Assembly (NCBI RefSeq): GCF_006965485.1
Contig: NZ_CP041360.1
Span: 2,542,001-2,606,000 of the forward strand
DNA: 64,000 bases
Reading direction: 5' to 3'
Origin: Spirosoma sp. KCTC 42546
Lineage (GTDB): Bacteria; Bacteroidota; Bacteroidia; Cytophagales; Spirosomataceae
The translations under genes and the position numbers were made by a program. The notes under the pieces were generated by a model. That model did not search any database. It worked only from the letters and a program-made list of their open reading frames with translations, and was not told where the DNA came from. Below are positions 53,801-62,647 of this stretch, piece by piece (the stretch's first letter is position 1; each line of letters opens with the position of its first letter).

Positions 53801-54289
53801 GGCATGACGAACCGCGTCAGCTATAAAAATATCAGCCTGAGTTTCACGCTGCAGGGTTCGCAGGGGAGCCAGATCTATAATACCTCACGCGGTGGAGGCA
53901 ATAGTGGACGGGCTCGTGTGCGAGGCTATGCGTTCAGCAATAACTACTGGAAATCGGAACAGGACCCTGGTGATGGCAAGACACCCCGCCCCAACGATAC
54001 GCCAACGGGTGGCGTTCGGCTACCCAGCCAGCTCTTCCTGGATACCGGTACCTATCTGCGGGTCAATAACATCTCGTTAGCGTATGTACTGCCCGCCAAT
54101 ATTGTACAAAAACTAGGGCTCAATTCCCTTCGAGTTTATGTAAATGCATCGAACCCGTTCCTGATCACCAAGAACACGGCGTTTAATCCGGATGTCAGTA
54201 CAACAGATAATCCATTGACGCCAGGCGTAGAGGCTAATGACTATCCACTGCCCAAAAGCTTACTCATCGGTTTAAATGTGGGATTTTAA
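50807..54289 (+). CDS. SusC/RagA-type TonB-linked outer-membrane transporter with STN domain
   Basis: 1160 residues. Signal peptide (about 1-30), STN domain about 45-112 (ISLREVLIQFKARYHVDILFEDRLV), carboxypeptidase-like regulatory domain about 160-245 (VQGKVIDDKGEGLPGVSIVIKG), TonB box region LDEIVVVGYG, plug about 255-370 (VAGVQVKAVSGEPGAAPQIRVRG, SATAIYGSRGSNGVVIINT), then a 22-strand barrel. It imports glycans bound by SusD; the STN domain marks it as a signal transducer to FecR. SusD gene follows beyond a 35-bp-arm inverted repeat. Confidence 0.95.
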   Translation: MRYFLRVTRKALLHSGLLFVCYQAPAQLLASTKINAVSTHAVQATTISLREVLIQFKARYHVDILFEDRLVNQSVNSSVIETTATLEENLTKVLQPYDLRFKKIKDGVYVIVKSRKAQSTASQGLPTGSETTDILPTTPLNRTSLQPYNSLEMHLPAPADIPVQGKVIDDKGEGLPGVSIVIKGTQKGTTTDADGNYKLDVPTAAAILIFSFVGYLPQEVNVGNRTVVDVTLKTDDKTLDEIVVVGYGTVKKKDLTGSVGVISSKEVKDLGVTRIEQGLAGRVAGVQVKAVSGEPGAAPQIRVRGIGSISAGAGPLYVVDGFPTDNIQTLNPNDIETLDILKDASATAIYGSRGSNGVVIINTKRGKSGKANITLDTYYGWQKVSKVPIMKNSLQQAQFFYDGMRNKNLDAGKDVTGPPTAWFTPVPAIIMDVIEGRNTTDENSLDKVLITAPQRQIQLAATGGSENIRYAVSGEYFNQDGIIINSGFKRYSLRTNIDAQLTKRLSLKLNFNPSYTDQRSLPSTGVSGGTASTLGIVASTLQIHNFRPLLDANGNYFNYAGLADMADIYNPLAVAKETITSQKGLRLLGNINLDYQIMDGLKFNVLIGGSLISGKGMYFRPQRVYFANELALGTDNSSLITNWLTEYTLNYTKSFNKHSISALAGYTVQKEHGESNLLSSNKFPNNLVPTLSAVGGLITNGTSSIYEWSLLSYLARVNYNYNSKYYVTTSIRTDGSSRFGTENKYGIFPSVALAWRISDESFLKNIRALNELKLRTSYGETGNNNIGNYDQYGTIAYENYGLGNSVATAIAPGRIGNPSLTWEKQTSINFGVDASFFNNRISGSIDHFQSKNTDLLLNVNIPNNTGFSTALQNIGEVRNTGWEFVLSTVNVDRKIKWSTDFNLSTYRNKVVKLGPQGDPIYSGNNVTQIGQPIGMFYGWLTDGIFKTQAELDKGPFYNPTGSDRSHVGDIRFVDINGDGVITNADKTIMGSPYPDFYYGMTNRVSYKNISLSFTLQGSQGSQIYNTSRGGGNSGRARVRGYAFSNNYWKSEQDPGDGKTPRPNDTPTGGVRLPSQLFLDTGTYLRVNNISLAYVLPANIVQKLGLNSLRVYVNASNPFLITKNTAFNPDVSTTDNPLTPGVEANDYPLPKSLLIGLNVGF

Positions 54290-54295
54290 TTAATC

Positions 54296-54390
54296 GAAAA
54301 TGGATAGTGTAAAATGAATGATGGATAATGATTTAGCTTGATAATCAGGGGTATGCATTGTCCATTATCCATTTTACATTATCCATTTTC
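54296..54390. repeat. 35-bp inverted repeat between susC-like and susD-like genes
   Basis: Arms 54296-54330 and 54356-54390 match at about 31 of 35 positions, 25-nt loop, words GGATAATG/TCCATTATCC reiterated. It lies within an operon and could set the SusC:SusD ratio by partial termination. Confidence 0.85.
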
Positions 54391-54405
54391 TTGAAGACTA
54401 CGAAC

Positions 54406-55845
54406 ATGAAAAAAATAGCCTGCCTTGTCATTTTCGCATCCATGTTCACCGTGTCATGCCAGAAAGACTTTATTGAATTGAATCCAATATCTACTGTTAG
54501 TGTTGAGGCCGTCTATAAAACGGACAAAGATTTTCAGGATGCGGTGGTTGGCGTATATAGCATGCTTAAAAATCAGTATCAGGATTTCTGGATTTTTGGC
54601 GATCTGCGCGCCGATGATTCGTGGCACGCGCTGGGGAATGATGCTTTCTTGATTTCGGTGGATAAGTTCAACATGAATAGTGATGCCAACTTAATGATAT
54701 CCACCTGGCGAAATTATTACAGTGCCATCAGCCGGGCGAACCTTATTCTATCGAAAATTGAAGGAACCGACCCGGCCGTTGTGACGAACAAAGACCGGCA
54801 CATTGCAGAAGCCAAGTTTTTACGCGCCTTCGCCTATTTCGATCTGGTACGTATTTTTGGTGATGTTCCCTTGAATACCAAGCCGACCACCATTGAGGAG
54901 GGCTATACTAAAGTACGGGAGAAGGTCGATAAGATTTATGATGAGGTGATCATCAAAGATCTGCTGGAGGCCGAAGCCAAGCTTCCCGCCAAGTATACAG
55001 GGGTGGATGTGGGTAGAGCCACCAAAGGAGCAGCTAAAGCCATTTTAGGGCGGGTGTATATGACCCGGAAGGATTTCGTGAAAGCAGAGGCCAAATTTCA
55101 GGAAGTAACCACCCTGGGTTATGCACTGCTCCCCAATTACAAAGATCTGTTCGATTATACCAAAGATGAACACCATAGCGAGTACATCTTCGATATTGAG
55201 TATCAGGATGGCAACTTGGGGGCAGGCAGCGGTTTCTCGAATAAATTTTTGCCCAAATCCGCCAATTCATTAGCAGAAACCTTTTACGGCATTAAAGGTG
55301 GTGCTGGGGAACAGAATACGCCAACCCTTGCTCTGTTCGATTCCTTTGACCCCACCGACCCAAGACGGGACGTTACCGTGGCCAAAGGGTATACCGATAA
55401 CAACGGCGTTTTCCAGGGCTTTTTACAGATTGCAACCTTCACCAAAAAGTATCTGGCCATTACGAACTCGCTGAATGACAGCAAAGTAAACTGGAAGGTG
55501 ATCCGTTATGCCGATGTCTTATTGATGTATGCCGAAGCCCTGAACGAAAATGGCAAAACAGATGTCGCCCTTACCTACCTGAATCAGGTGCGCACACGGG
55601 CAAAAATGCCTACCTTCTCAGGCCTGACAAAAGATCAATTGCGTACCAAAATCTACGACGAACGAATCTATGAACTATCCATGGAAGGTGTACGCTGGTT
55701 CGATCTGGCACGGACAGATCGGTTAGCAACCGTTATGGGACCGCTTGGCTTTAAGCCCTATAATGCACTATTTCCGATTCCATTAGTCGAAATACAAATC
55801 ATTAATAACCCAGCTGTTCTGCCGCAGAATCCAGGGTATAATTAG
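54406..55845 (+). CDS. SusD/RagB family surface glycan-binding lipoprotein
   Basis: 479 residues from ATG 54406, where the lipoprotein signal begins (MKKIACLVIFASMFTVSC, Cys 18). Helical TPR-like core: KTDKDFQDAVVGVYSMLKNQY, YYSAISRANLILSKIEGT, RHIAEAKFLRAFAYFDLVRIFGDVPL; C-terminal RYADVLLMYAEALNENG and YELSMEGVRWFDLARTDRL are SusD hallmarks. It forms the lid on the preceding SusC barrel. Ligand unknown, but GH92 enzymes downstream suggest mannose-containing glycans. Confidence 0.95.
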   Translation: MKKIACLVIFASMFTVSCQKDFIELNPISTVSVEAVYKTDKDFQDAVVGVYSMLKNQYQDFWIFGDLRADDSWHALGNDAFLISVDKFNMNSDANLMISTWRNYYSAISRANLILSKIEGTDPAVVTNKDRHIAEAKFLRAFAYFDLVRIFGDVPLNTKPTTIEEGYTKVREKVDKIYDEVIIKDLLEAEAKLPAKYTGVDVGRATKGAAKAILGRVYMTRKDFVKAEAKFQEVTTLGYALLPNYKDLFDYTKDEHHSEYIFDIEYQDGNLGAGSGFSNKFLPKSANSLAETFYGIKGGAGEQNTPTLALFDSFDPTDPRRDVTVAKGYTDNNGVFQGFLQIATFTKKYLAITNSLNDSKVNWKVIRYADVLLMYAEALNENGKTDVALTYLNQVRTRAKMPTFSGLTKDQLRTKIYDERIYELSMEGVRWFDLARTDRLATVMGPLGFKPYNALFPIPLVEIQIINNPAVLPQNPGYN

Positions 55846-55866
55846 TGGGTAATTTGCCCTTACCTA

Positions 55867-55939
55867 AAATACCCCCACCCCCCTAAAGGGGATAGTTCCC
55901 ATGTCGAGCAAAGCCCTCTTTAGGGGGGTGGGGGTATTT
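55867..55939. repeat. Perfect 22-bp inverted repeat between susD-like and GH92 genes
   Basis: Arms 55867-55888 and 55918-55939 are perfectly complementary, very GC-rich core (CCCCCACCCCCC) with 29-nt loop, followed by TTTT. Could be a terminator uncoupling SusCD from the hydrolases. Confidence 0.9.
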
Positions 55940-56021
55940 TTAGATGAACTGATTCCTCACTGGTACGCCAGCCCGGTCGGCAAGCCAAGCGAGAACGGGA
56001 GGCTAAAATAGAACCTACAAG

Positions 56022-58328
56022 ATGATCCTAAAAAACAACGCCATATTTGCCGCCCTGTCAATCCTCCTTTCTCTAACAGGAATACAGGTTGGATTTGCTC
56101 AGCAAAAAAAGAACCCTACGCTAGCGGTTGGGCTGAACTACATCGACCCAACTATTGGGAATGTGGCACCTTTCTACAATACCAATCGGCCGATCGTTCA
56201 GTTGCCCAACCAGATGGTACGCATGTTTCCTAAGCGGCAGGATCACCTGGATATGCAGATCACCGACTTCCCGATGTCGTCGCTGAATATCATTACGCCC
56301 CAGGTCATTTTTGCAATTAAGCCCTATGCTGGTGCCCTGGCCGATACAGGTTGGTATAGACGTCTGACGTACGACCATGATCTGGAGGTTACCCAACCCT
56401 GGTACTACTCGGTAAAACTAACGGATGATGATGTCCTGACGGAATATACGGCGGGCGAAAAAACAGGAATCTACCGATTTACGTTTCCGGCAGGTGCCAA
56501 GAAAAACCTGCTTCTTTCACACTATTACGCAAAAGGAAAGTATGAACTAACCGATGGCAACACCCTAACCGGTGTAGAGTTCGTAGACGATGCGAATCAT
56601 CAGCAAAAGGGCATTGCCTATTTGTATGGAAAGGTGTCTGGCAAGCCGGAAAGTGGTAAGAAACAGGGTGAAAAAGACTGGGGACGGTACACGGTTTTGG
56701 GCCCTCCCCAAAAGCATAAAAAGGTAGATGGGGAACGGGCATACTTCAGTTATGGAGAATCCGATGCGCCCGTGCAGGAATTCCGCTACGCCATTTCATT
56801 TATCAGTCCCGAGCAGGCAAAGAAAAATTTCGAGAAAGAACTCACCAACATTACGTTCGATCAACTAAAAGAGAAAGGCAAAGCGGCCTGGGCAAAAACC
56901 ATTGGTCAGGTGAACGTTGAGGGCGGGACCGACGCCCAGAAACGCAGTTTTTATACCGCACTCTACCGCTGCTACGCCCGCATGGTGAATATGTCGGAAG
57001 AGGGGAAGTATTTCAGTGGGTATGATAAAAAGGTTCATCAGGACGCCCGGCCATTTTATACCGACGATTATACCTGGGGCAACTACCTGGCGCTCCACCC
57101 GCTACGCTCAATCCTTGATCCTAAAGCGGAAGCCGATATGCTCCAAACGTATGTACGGATGTATCAGGAAAGTGGTTGGATACCCGAATATCCTAAATTC
57201 TTTGGCGACCGGGCGGGTATGTTCGGCTTCAAATCAATGGTGGTCTTTCTGGATGCGTACCGGAAAGGTATCCGGGATTTCGATACGAAAACGGCGCTGG
57301 AAGGCATGGTAAAAAGTGCCGACAAACGTACCATGCTCCCGCACCGCAACGACCCCAAAGGCGCGCTGGACGATTTTTACTACGCTAAAGGCTACTATCC
57401 AGCACTCCGCCCCGGTGAAGTTGAAACCGACTCCGTTGCCAAACTCCACGGTACTGGTCAACGACGATCGTCTGTGGCTATTACATTGGGCAACAGCTAT
57501 GATAGCTGGGCACTGAGCGAATTTGGAAAAGAACTGGGCAATCAGGATGTGTATAAAAAATATGCACCCCGAGCCCAGAATTACAAGAATGTCTGGCATG
57601 CAAAAACCGGTTTTTTTATACCCAAAGACGCTCAGGGAAACTGGATCGAAATTGATCCCAAATTTGATGGCGGTCATGCCGGGAATGATTATTACAACGA
57701 GAACAACGGCTGGAGCTACCGCTGGAATGTACAGCAGGATATTAAAGGCTTTACCGACCTAATGGGCGGACCTGATAAGCTGGAACAAAACCTCGACCAG
57801 CTTTTCCGGGAAGGTCTCGACCGGAGCAAACCTGTATTCTGGGAGAAATTTCCCGACCAGACAGGGATGATTGGGCAGTTTGCGATGGGCAATCAGGTGA
57901 CCTTTTTTATTCCCTACCTGTTTAACTACACCAACGCCCCCTGGAAAACCCAGAAATACACCCGACTGCTGCTCGACACCTGGTTCCAGGATACCATCTT
58001 CGGGGTGCCGGGCGATGAGGATGGGGGCTCGATGTCCTCGTTTGTGGTTTTTTCGGCTATGGGTTTTTACCCCACAACGCCTGGAATCCCCCGCTACAGC
58101 ATCACCAGTCCGCTGTTCACCAAAGTGAGCATCGATCTGCCCAACGGCAAGAAGTTCACCCTGCTGGCCCCCAAGTCATCGCGTCGCAATAAGTACATCC
58201 AATCGGCCACGTTAAATGGCAAGCCGCTGAAATCGCTTTCGTTTAGCCATGATGAGTTGATGAACGGGGGCACGCTGGTACTGGATATGGGCGAGAAAAC
58301 CGATACCAAATGGGAGATAACGTATTAG
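56022..58328 (+). CDS. Secreted GH92-family protein with Gln at the catalytic-acid position (copy 1)
   Basis: 768 residues with signal peptide to about 26 (GIQVGFAQQ). Diverged GH92: N-terminal beta-sandwich from NYIDPTIGNVAPF; (alpha/alpha)6 part with GWIPEYPKFFGDRAGMFG, NNGWSYRWNVQQDIKGF, TGMIGQFAMGNQVTFFIPYLFNY and PGDEDGGSMSSFVVFSAMGFYPTTPG. The base aspartates D665 and D667 are kept. The acid Glu of the usual HGNEPxHH is Gln625 and the two His are Phe. Classical alpha-mannosidase activity is therefore doubtful; mannosyl-phosphate or another leaving group that needs no acid is possible. Followed after 52 bp by a paralogue. Confidence 0.88.
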   Translation: MILKNNAIFAALSILLSLTGIQVGFAQQKKNPTLAVGLNYIDPTIGNVAPFYNTNRPIVQLPNQMVRMFPKRQDHLDMQITDFPMSSLNIITPQVIFAIKPYAGALADTGWYRRLTYDHDLEVTQPWYYSVKLTDDDVLTEYTAGEKTGIYRFTFPAGAKKNLLLSHYYAKGKYELTDGNTLTGVEFVDDANHQQKGIAYLYGKVSGKPESGKKQGEKDWGRYTVLGPPQKHKKVDGERAYFSYGESDAPVQEFRYAISFISPEQAKKNFEKELTNITFDQLKEKGKAAWAKTIGQVNVEGGTDAQKRSFYTALYRCYARMVNMSEEGKYFSGYDKKVHQDARPFYTDDYTWGNYLALHPLRSILDPKAEADMLQTYVRMYQESGWIPEYPKFFGDRAGMFGFKSMVVFLDAYRKGIRDFDTKTALEGMVKSADKRTMLPHRNDPKGALDDFYYAKGYYPALRPGEVETDSVAKLHGTGQRRSSVAITLGNSYDSWALSEFGKELGNQDVYKKYAPRAQNYKNVWHAKTGFFIPKDAQGNWIEIDPKFDGGHAGNDYYNENNGWSYRWNVQQDIKGFTDLMGGPDKLEQNLDQLFREGLDRSKPVFWEKFPDQTGMIGQFAMGNQVTFFIPYLFNYTNAPWKTQKYTRLLLDTWFQDTIFGVPGDEDGGSMSSFVVFSAMGFYPTTPGIPRYSITSPLFTKVSIDLPNGKKFTLLAPKSSRRNKYIQSATLNGKPLKSLSFSHDELMNGGTLVLDMGEKTDTKWEITY
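57924..58315 (+). repeat. Near-identical 3' segment of GH92 copy 1
   Basis: Matches 60280-60671. Within it, 57924-58027 (104 nt) and 58155-58315 (161 nt) are identical to copy 2, while the 5' halves of the genes differ at many sites. Read as a gene-conversion tract. Confidence 0.85.
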
Positions 58329-58380
58329 CGTACCCATGGGTACATATATACAACTAAACACCTTTAACCTTCCCGGGAAT

Positions 58381-60684
58381 ATGTTCCTATTACACCATAG
58401 TCTACGTAAAACAGCTTTAACCGCCCTGATTAGTACCCTATGTCTGTGTCAACTCAGTCTGGCGCAAACGGGGAAAATAAGCCAATCGGGCATAAATTAC
58501 ATTGACCCCACCATTGGCAACGTAGCTCCCTTGCTGAATACGAATCGGCCTATTGTTCATTTGCCTAACCAGATGGTACGGGTGTTTCCCCATCGGCAGG
58601 ATCATCTGGATATGCAGATCACCGATTTTCCGATGCTGTGCCAGAATATCATTACACCTCAGATGATTTTTGCCATAAAGCCATCCGTTGGCAACGTAAC
58701 GGATACGGCCTGGTACAGCCGATTAACCTACGATCATGACCTGGAAGTGACCCAGCCCTGGTACTACTCGGTAAAACTGACGGATAGCAATATCCTGACG
58801 GAATATACGGCTGGCGAGAAAACGGGTATCTACCGATTTACCTTTCCGGCGGGTACGAAGAAGAACCTCCTGCTATCGCATTACTACGCCAACGGGAAGT
58901 ATGAGTTACAGAATGGTAATCAGCTAATGGGTACGGAGTTTGTTGTCGATGCGATCCATGAGCAGAAAGGAACTGCTTATATCTACGGCGTTTTCACTGG
59001 AAAGCCGCAAACGGGTAAAAAAGATGGCGAAAAAGACTGGGGAAAATATACCGTAAGTGCCGTGCCTGAAAAACCCAAAAAAATGCCCGGCGAACGCGCT
59101 TTTGCCAGCTATGGGGAATCCGATGCGGCCGTACAGGAATTTCGTTACGCCATTTCATTTGTCAGCCCCGAGCAGGCCAAGAAGAACTTCGAGAAAGAAC
59201 TGACCGGCGTTACATTCGATCAGCTTAAAGAAAAAGGTAAAGCGGCCTGGGAGAAAGTTATTGGACAGGTTAAGGTAGAAGGTGGGACCGAATCCCAGAA
59301 ACGGACTTTCTACACTGCCCTGTATCGCTGCTATGTGCGCATGATTGACTTTTCGGAGAACGGAAAGTACTTCAGTGGCGCTGATAAACAGGTACATGAT
59401 GTTACTCGCCCTTTCTACAACGACGATTACAGCTGGGGTAACTACCTGGCCCTTCACCCTTTACGAGCCATCCTCGATCCTAAACGGGAAGCCGACATGC
59501 TGCAATCCTACGTAACCATGTACCAGCAAAACGGCTGGATGCCCGAATACCCAAGACCCTTCGGCGATCGTCCGGGTATGTTTGGCTTCAAATCGTCAGT
59601 TATGTTTCTGGATGCGTACCGGAAAGGTATCCGGAATTTCGATGTGAAAACGGCGCTGGAAGGCATGCTCAAAAACGCCGAGCAGGCAACCATGCTCCCG
59701 TTCAGAAATGGCCCTAAGGGAGATCTCGAAGAATTCTATTTTACAAAAGGTTATTATCCCGCACTCCATCCCGGCGAGGCCGAAACGGATGCCTTTGCGT
59801 CACAGAAGTCGGGTCAGAAACGCTCGGCGGTGGCTATAACCCTTGGCGATTCCTACGACAGCTGGGCGTTGAGCGAATTGGGTAAAGAGTTAGGGAACCA
59901 GGAAGTCTATAAAAAGTATGCACCCCGAGCCCAGAATTATAAGAATGTCTGGCAGGAGAAAATAGGGTTCTTTATGCCTAAAGACGCCAAAGGCAACTGG
60001 ATCGACATAGACCCTAAGTTTGATGGGGGGCATAATGGATTTGATTACTACAACGAAAATAATGGCTGGAGCTATTTGTGGAATGTGCAGCAGGATATCA
60101 AAGGGCTGAGGGAGTTACTGGGTGGAGCCGATAAAATGGAGCAGAAACTCGACCAGCTTTTCCGGGAAGGTCTTGACCGCAGTAAACCCGTGTTCTGGGA
60201 GAAATGGCCAAACCAAACGGGGATGATCGGCCAGTTTGCGATGGGCAATCAGGTGACCTTCTTCATTCCCTACCTCTTCAACTACACCAACGCCCCCTGG
60301 AAAACCCAGAAATACACCCGACTGCTGCTCGACACCTGGTTCCAGGATACCATCTTCGGGGTGCCGGGCGATGAGGATGGGGGTTCCATGTCTTCGTTTG
60401 TGGTTTTTTCGGCCATGGGTTTTTACCCCACCACACCCGGTTTACCCCGCTACAGCATCACCAGCCCGTTATTCACGAAGGTGACCATCGATCTGCCGAA
60501 TGGCAAGAAATTCACCCTGCTGGCCCCCAAGTCATCGCGTCGCAATAAGTACATCCAATCGGCCACGTTAAATGGCAAGCCGCTGAAATCGCTTTCGTTT
60601 AGCCATGATGAGTTGATGAACGGGGGCACGCTGGTACTGGATATGGGCGAGAAAACCGATACCAAATGGGAAATGCAAAATTGA
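58381..60684 (+). CDS. Secreted GH92-family protein with Gln at the catalytic-acid position (copy 2)
   Basis: 767 residues from ATG 58381, where the signal peptide begins (MFLLHHSLRKTALTALISTL); an in-frame ATG at 58336 adds 15 residues. Colinear with copy 1 throughout; the same substitutions occur: GNQ with Gln624, Phe-Phe for His-His, while D664 and D666 of PGDEDGG are kept. Differences are in the N-terminal sandwich and middle, so substrate range may differ from copy 1. Its 3' end is nearly identical in DNA to copy 1. A perfect 38-bp inverted repeat begins at its stop codon. Confidence 0.88.
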   Translation: MFLLHHSLRKTALTALISTLCLCQLSLAQTGKISQSGINYIDPTIGNVAPLLNTNRPIVHLPNQMVRVFPHRQDHLDMQITDFPMLCQNIITPQMIFAIKPSVGNVTDTAWYSRLTYDHDLEVTQPWYYSVKLTDSNILTEYTAGEKTGIYRFTFPAGTKKNLLLSHYYANGKYELQNGNQLMGTEFVVDAIHEQKGTAYIYGVFTGKPQTGKKDGEKDWGKYTVSAVPEKPKKMPGERAFASYGESDAAVQEFRYAISFVSPEQAKKNFEKELTGVTFDQLKEKGKAAWEKVIGQVKVEGGTESQKRTFYTALYRCYVRMIDFSENGKYFSGADKQVHDVTRPFYNDDYSWGNYLALHPLRAILDPKREADMLQSYVTMYQQNGWMPEYPRPFGDRPGMFGFKSSVMFLDAYRKGIRNFDVKTALEGMLKNAEQATMLPFRNGPKGDLEEFYFTKGYYPALHPGEAETDAFASQKSGQKRSAVAITLGDSYDSWALSELGKELGNQEVYKKYAPRAQNYKNVWQEKIGFFMPKDAKGNWIDIDPKFDGGHNGFDYYNENNGWSYLWNVQQDIKGLRELLGGADKMEQKLDQLFREGLDRSKPVFWEKWPNQTGMIGQFAMGNQVTFFIPYLFNYTNAPWKTQKYTRLLLDTWFQDTIFGVPGDEDGGSMSSFVVFSAMGFYPTTPGLPRYSITSPLFTKVTIDLPNGKKFTLLAPKSSRRNKYIQSATLNGKPLKSLSFSHDELMNGGTLVLDMGEKTDTKWEMQN
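60280..60671 (+). repeat. Near-identical 3' segment of GH92 copy 2
   Basis: Partner of 57924-58315: identical blocks 60280-60383 and 60511-60671. Confidence 0.85.
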
Positions 60685-60783
60685 TTTTTTTAACACAGAG
60701 CCACAGGGAACACAGAGATTAAAAGTCTGATTTTTTAGTAAAATAAATCTCTGTGTTCCCTGTGGCTCTGTGTTAAAAAAATC
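60683..60783. repeat. Perfect 38-bp inverted repeat of CACAGAG words
   Basis: Arms 60683-60720 and 60746-60783 are perfectly complementary over 38 nt, 25-nt loop. Arms contain CACAGAGCCACAGGGAACAC, i.e. three near-repeats of CACAG. It separates GH92 copy 2 from the lactate-permease gene. A degraded relative lies at 62648. Confidence 0.95.
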
Positions 60784-60827
60784 TCAAGAGCCTAATTTTA
60801 AATACACCTATTAATGCAATCAACCCT

Positions 60828-62597
60828 ATGAAATGGACACAGGTTATTGATCCACTTAACAATATAGCTTTGTCCGTTCTGGTCGCGGCAGTGCCTATTA
60901 TCTTCATTTTCTGGGCATTGATCATCAAGAAAATGAAGGGCTATCAGGCTAGTTTGATTGCCATCGTGATTGCTGCATTCATTGCCATTCTGGTGTATGG
61001 AATGCCGGTGAAGCTGGCTGTTCTGTCCATCGGACATGGCGCTTTATATGGCCTGTTCCCTATCTGCTGGCTGGTGGTCATGTCCGTTTTTCTCTTTAAC
61101 CTCACCGTTAAGAGTGGTCAGTTCGAAATTATTAAGCATTTCATGGCGTCCATCACTGCCGATCGGCGGTTACAGGCACTGCTGATTGCGTTTTCCTTCG
61201 GCTCGTTTCTGGAAGGGACCGCTGGTTTTGGCGCACCCGTTGCTATCACAGCGGCCATGCTGGTAGGCTTAGGCTTCAACCCACTTTATGCATCGGGGAT
61301 CTGCCTGATCGCCAATACGGCCCCGGTTGCGTTTGGCTCCATTGGTATTCCCATTACGGTGGCCTCGCAGGTATCCGGTATTCCTGAGTTGCCCATTTCG
61401 CAGATGGTTGGACGGACCCTGCCGATCCTGTCGATCATGCTGCCTTTTTACCTGGTCATGATCATAGCGGGCTTTAAAAAGGCCAGAGAAATATGGCCCG
61501 CTGTGCTGGTAACGGGGATATCGTTTGCCTTCCTGCAATGGTTTTCGTCCAATTATTTAGGACCATCGCTTCCCGATGTCATTGCGGGTTTGGGCTCGAT
61601 TGTCTGCCTGATGGTTTTTCTGCGTTTCTGGAAACCTAAAAAAGTTTGGCGTTTTGCCAATGAACCAGCTCCTACGTTTGATGCCAGCATAACCTATACA
61701 GGCGGGCAAATGCTCCGGGCATGGTCGCCGTTTATTGTACTGACCATTATGGTGATTGCCTGGGGTATGCAATCGATCAAGGACGTACTCAACTCCATTG
61801 GTATGTTCCAGTTCGAGTTTCCGGGACTGCACAATGCCATTCAGGGGCAAGATGGTACTGTATTGTCTAAGATCTTTAAAGTCAATTACTTATCGGCCGC
61901 TGGTACGGCAATACTCATTGCCGATCTCGTAGCCATCCCGTTAATAGGTCTGACCTATAGCGAGGGTGCCAGGGTGTTCGGGGCTACGTTGAACCAGCTA
62001 AAATTCCCGATTCTGACAATTGCCGCCGTATTGGGATTTGCCTACATTTTGAATGATTCGGGTATTACGCTAACCCTGGCGGCCGTACTGGCTAATACAG
62101 GATTTATGTTCCCGTTTTTTGCGCCGGTGCTGGGCTGGTTGGGTGTGTTCATTACGGGTTCTGATACATCGGCCAATGCCCTGTTTAGTAAACTTCAGTA
62201 CGCTACGGCGACGTCCATTGGGGTTGATCCGGTCGTGACGGTAGCGGCCAACATATCAGGTGGTGTTGTGGGTAAAATGATTTCTCCGCAATCCATTGCC
62301 GTAGCCGCAGCAGCTGGTAATCTGGTAGGTCAGGAATCCGAACTGTTCCGCTTTACCGTAAAGCATAGCTTCTTCATGCTGCTCCTGATCTGTCTGATTG
62401 TGCTGGCACAGGCATACATAGCGAAATGGACAATTCCCGTATACGAAATGCTCAACACCGCAAAAACAACGACGAGTCTGGATGCATCGAGAGGCTATGT
62501 GTACCTGCTGGGGCTGGCTATTTTACTGGCCGTGCTGGCATCGACCATTGTTGTCCTGGTAAAGAAAAAACCACAAACGCCGAATCTGGTCAGCTGA
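60828..62597 (+). CDS. lctP: L-lactate permease (LctP/LldP) family transporter
   Basis: 589 residues, about 13-14 membrane segments. Family motifs: FSFGSFLEGTAGFGAPVAIT, NTAPVAFGSIGIPI, LGFAYILNDSGITLTLA, GVFITGSDTSANALF, ISGGVVGKMISPQSIAVAAA. These mark the LctP family, which imports L-lactate, D-lactate or glycolate with protons. Presence between GH92 genes and a TIM-barrel-like gene in a Sus locus is unusual; it may take up a carboxylic-acid part of the glycan (lactate or pyruvate-derived substituent), or be unrelated cargo. Flanked by inverted repeats on both sides. Confidence 0.9.
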   Translation: MKWTQVIDPLNNIALSVLVAAVPIIFIFWALIIKKMKGYQASLIAIVIAAFIAILVYGMPVKLAVLSIGHGALYGLFPICWLVVMSVFLFNLTVKSGQFEIIKHFMASITADRRLQALLIAFSFGSFLEGTAGFGAPVAITAAMLVGLGFNPLYASGICLIANTAPVAFGSIGIPITVASQVSGIPELPISQMVGRTLPILSIMLPFYLVMIIAGFKKAREIWPAVLVTGISFAFLQWFSSNYLGPSLPDVIAGLGSIVCLMVFLRFWKPKKVWRFANEPAPTFDASITYTGGQMLRAWSPFIVLTIMVIAWGMQSIKDVLNSIGMFQFEFPGLHNAIQGQDGTVLSKIFKVNYLSAAGTAILIADLVAIPLIGLTYSEGARVFGATLNQLKFPILTIAAVLGFAYILNDSGITLTLAAVLANTGFMFPFFAPVLGWLGVFITGSDTSANALFSKLQYATATSIGVDPVVTVAANISGGVVGKMISPQSIAVAAAAGNLVGQESELFRFTVKHSFFMLLLICLIVLAQAYIAKWTIPVYEMLNTAKTTTSLDASRGYVYLLGLAILLAVLASTIVVLVKKKPQTPNLVS

Positions 62598-62647
62598 TTT
62601 TATATGAACAAAAAGAAATTTGTCTACAGAGCGGCCCGTCGTTACGG

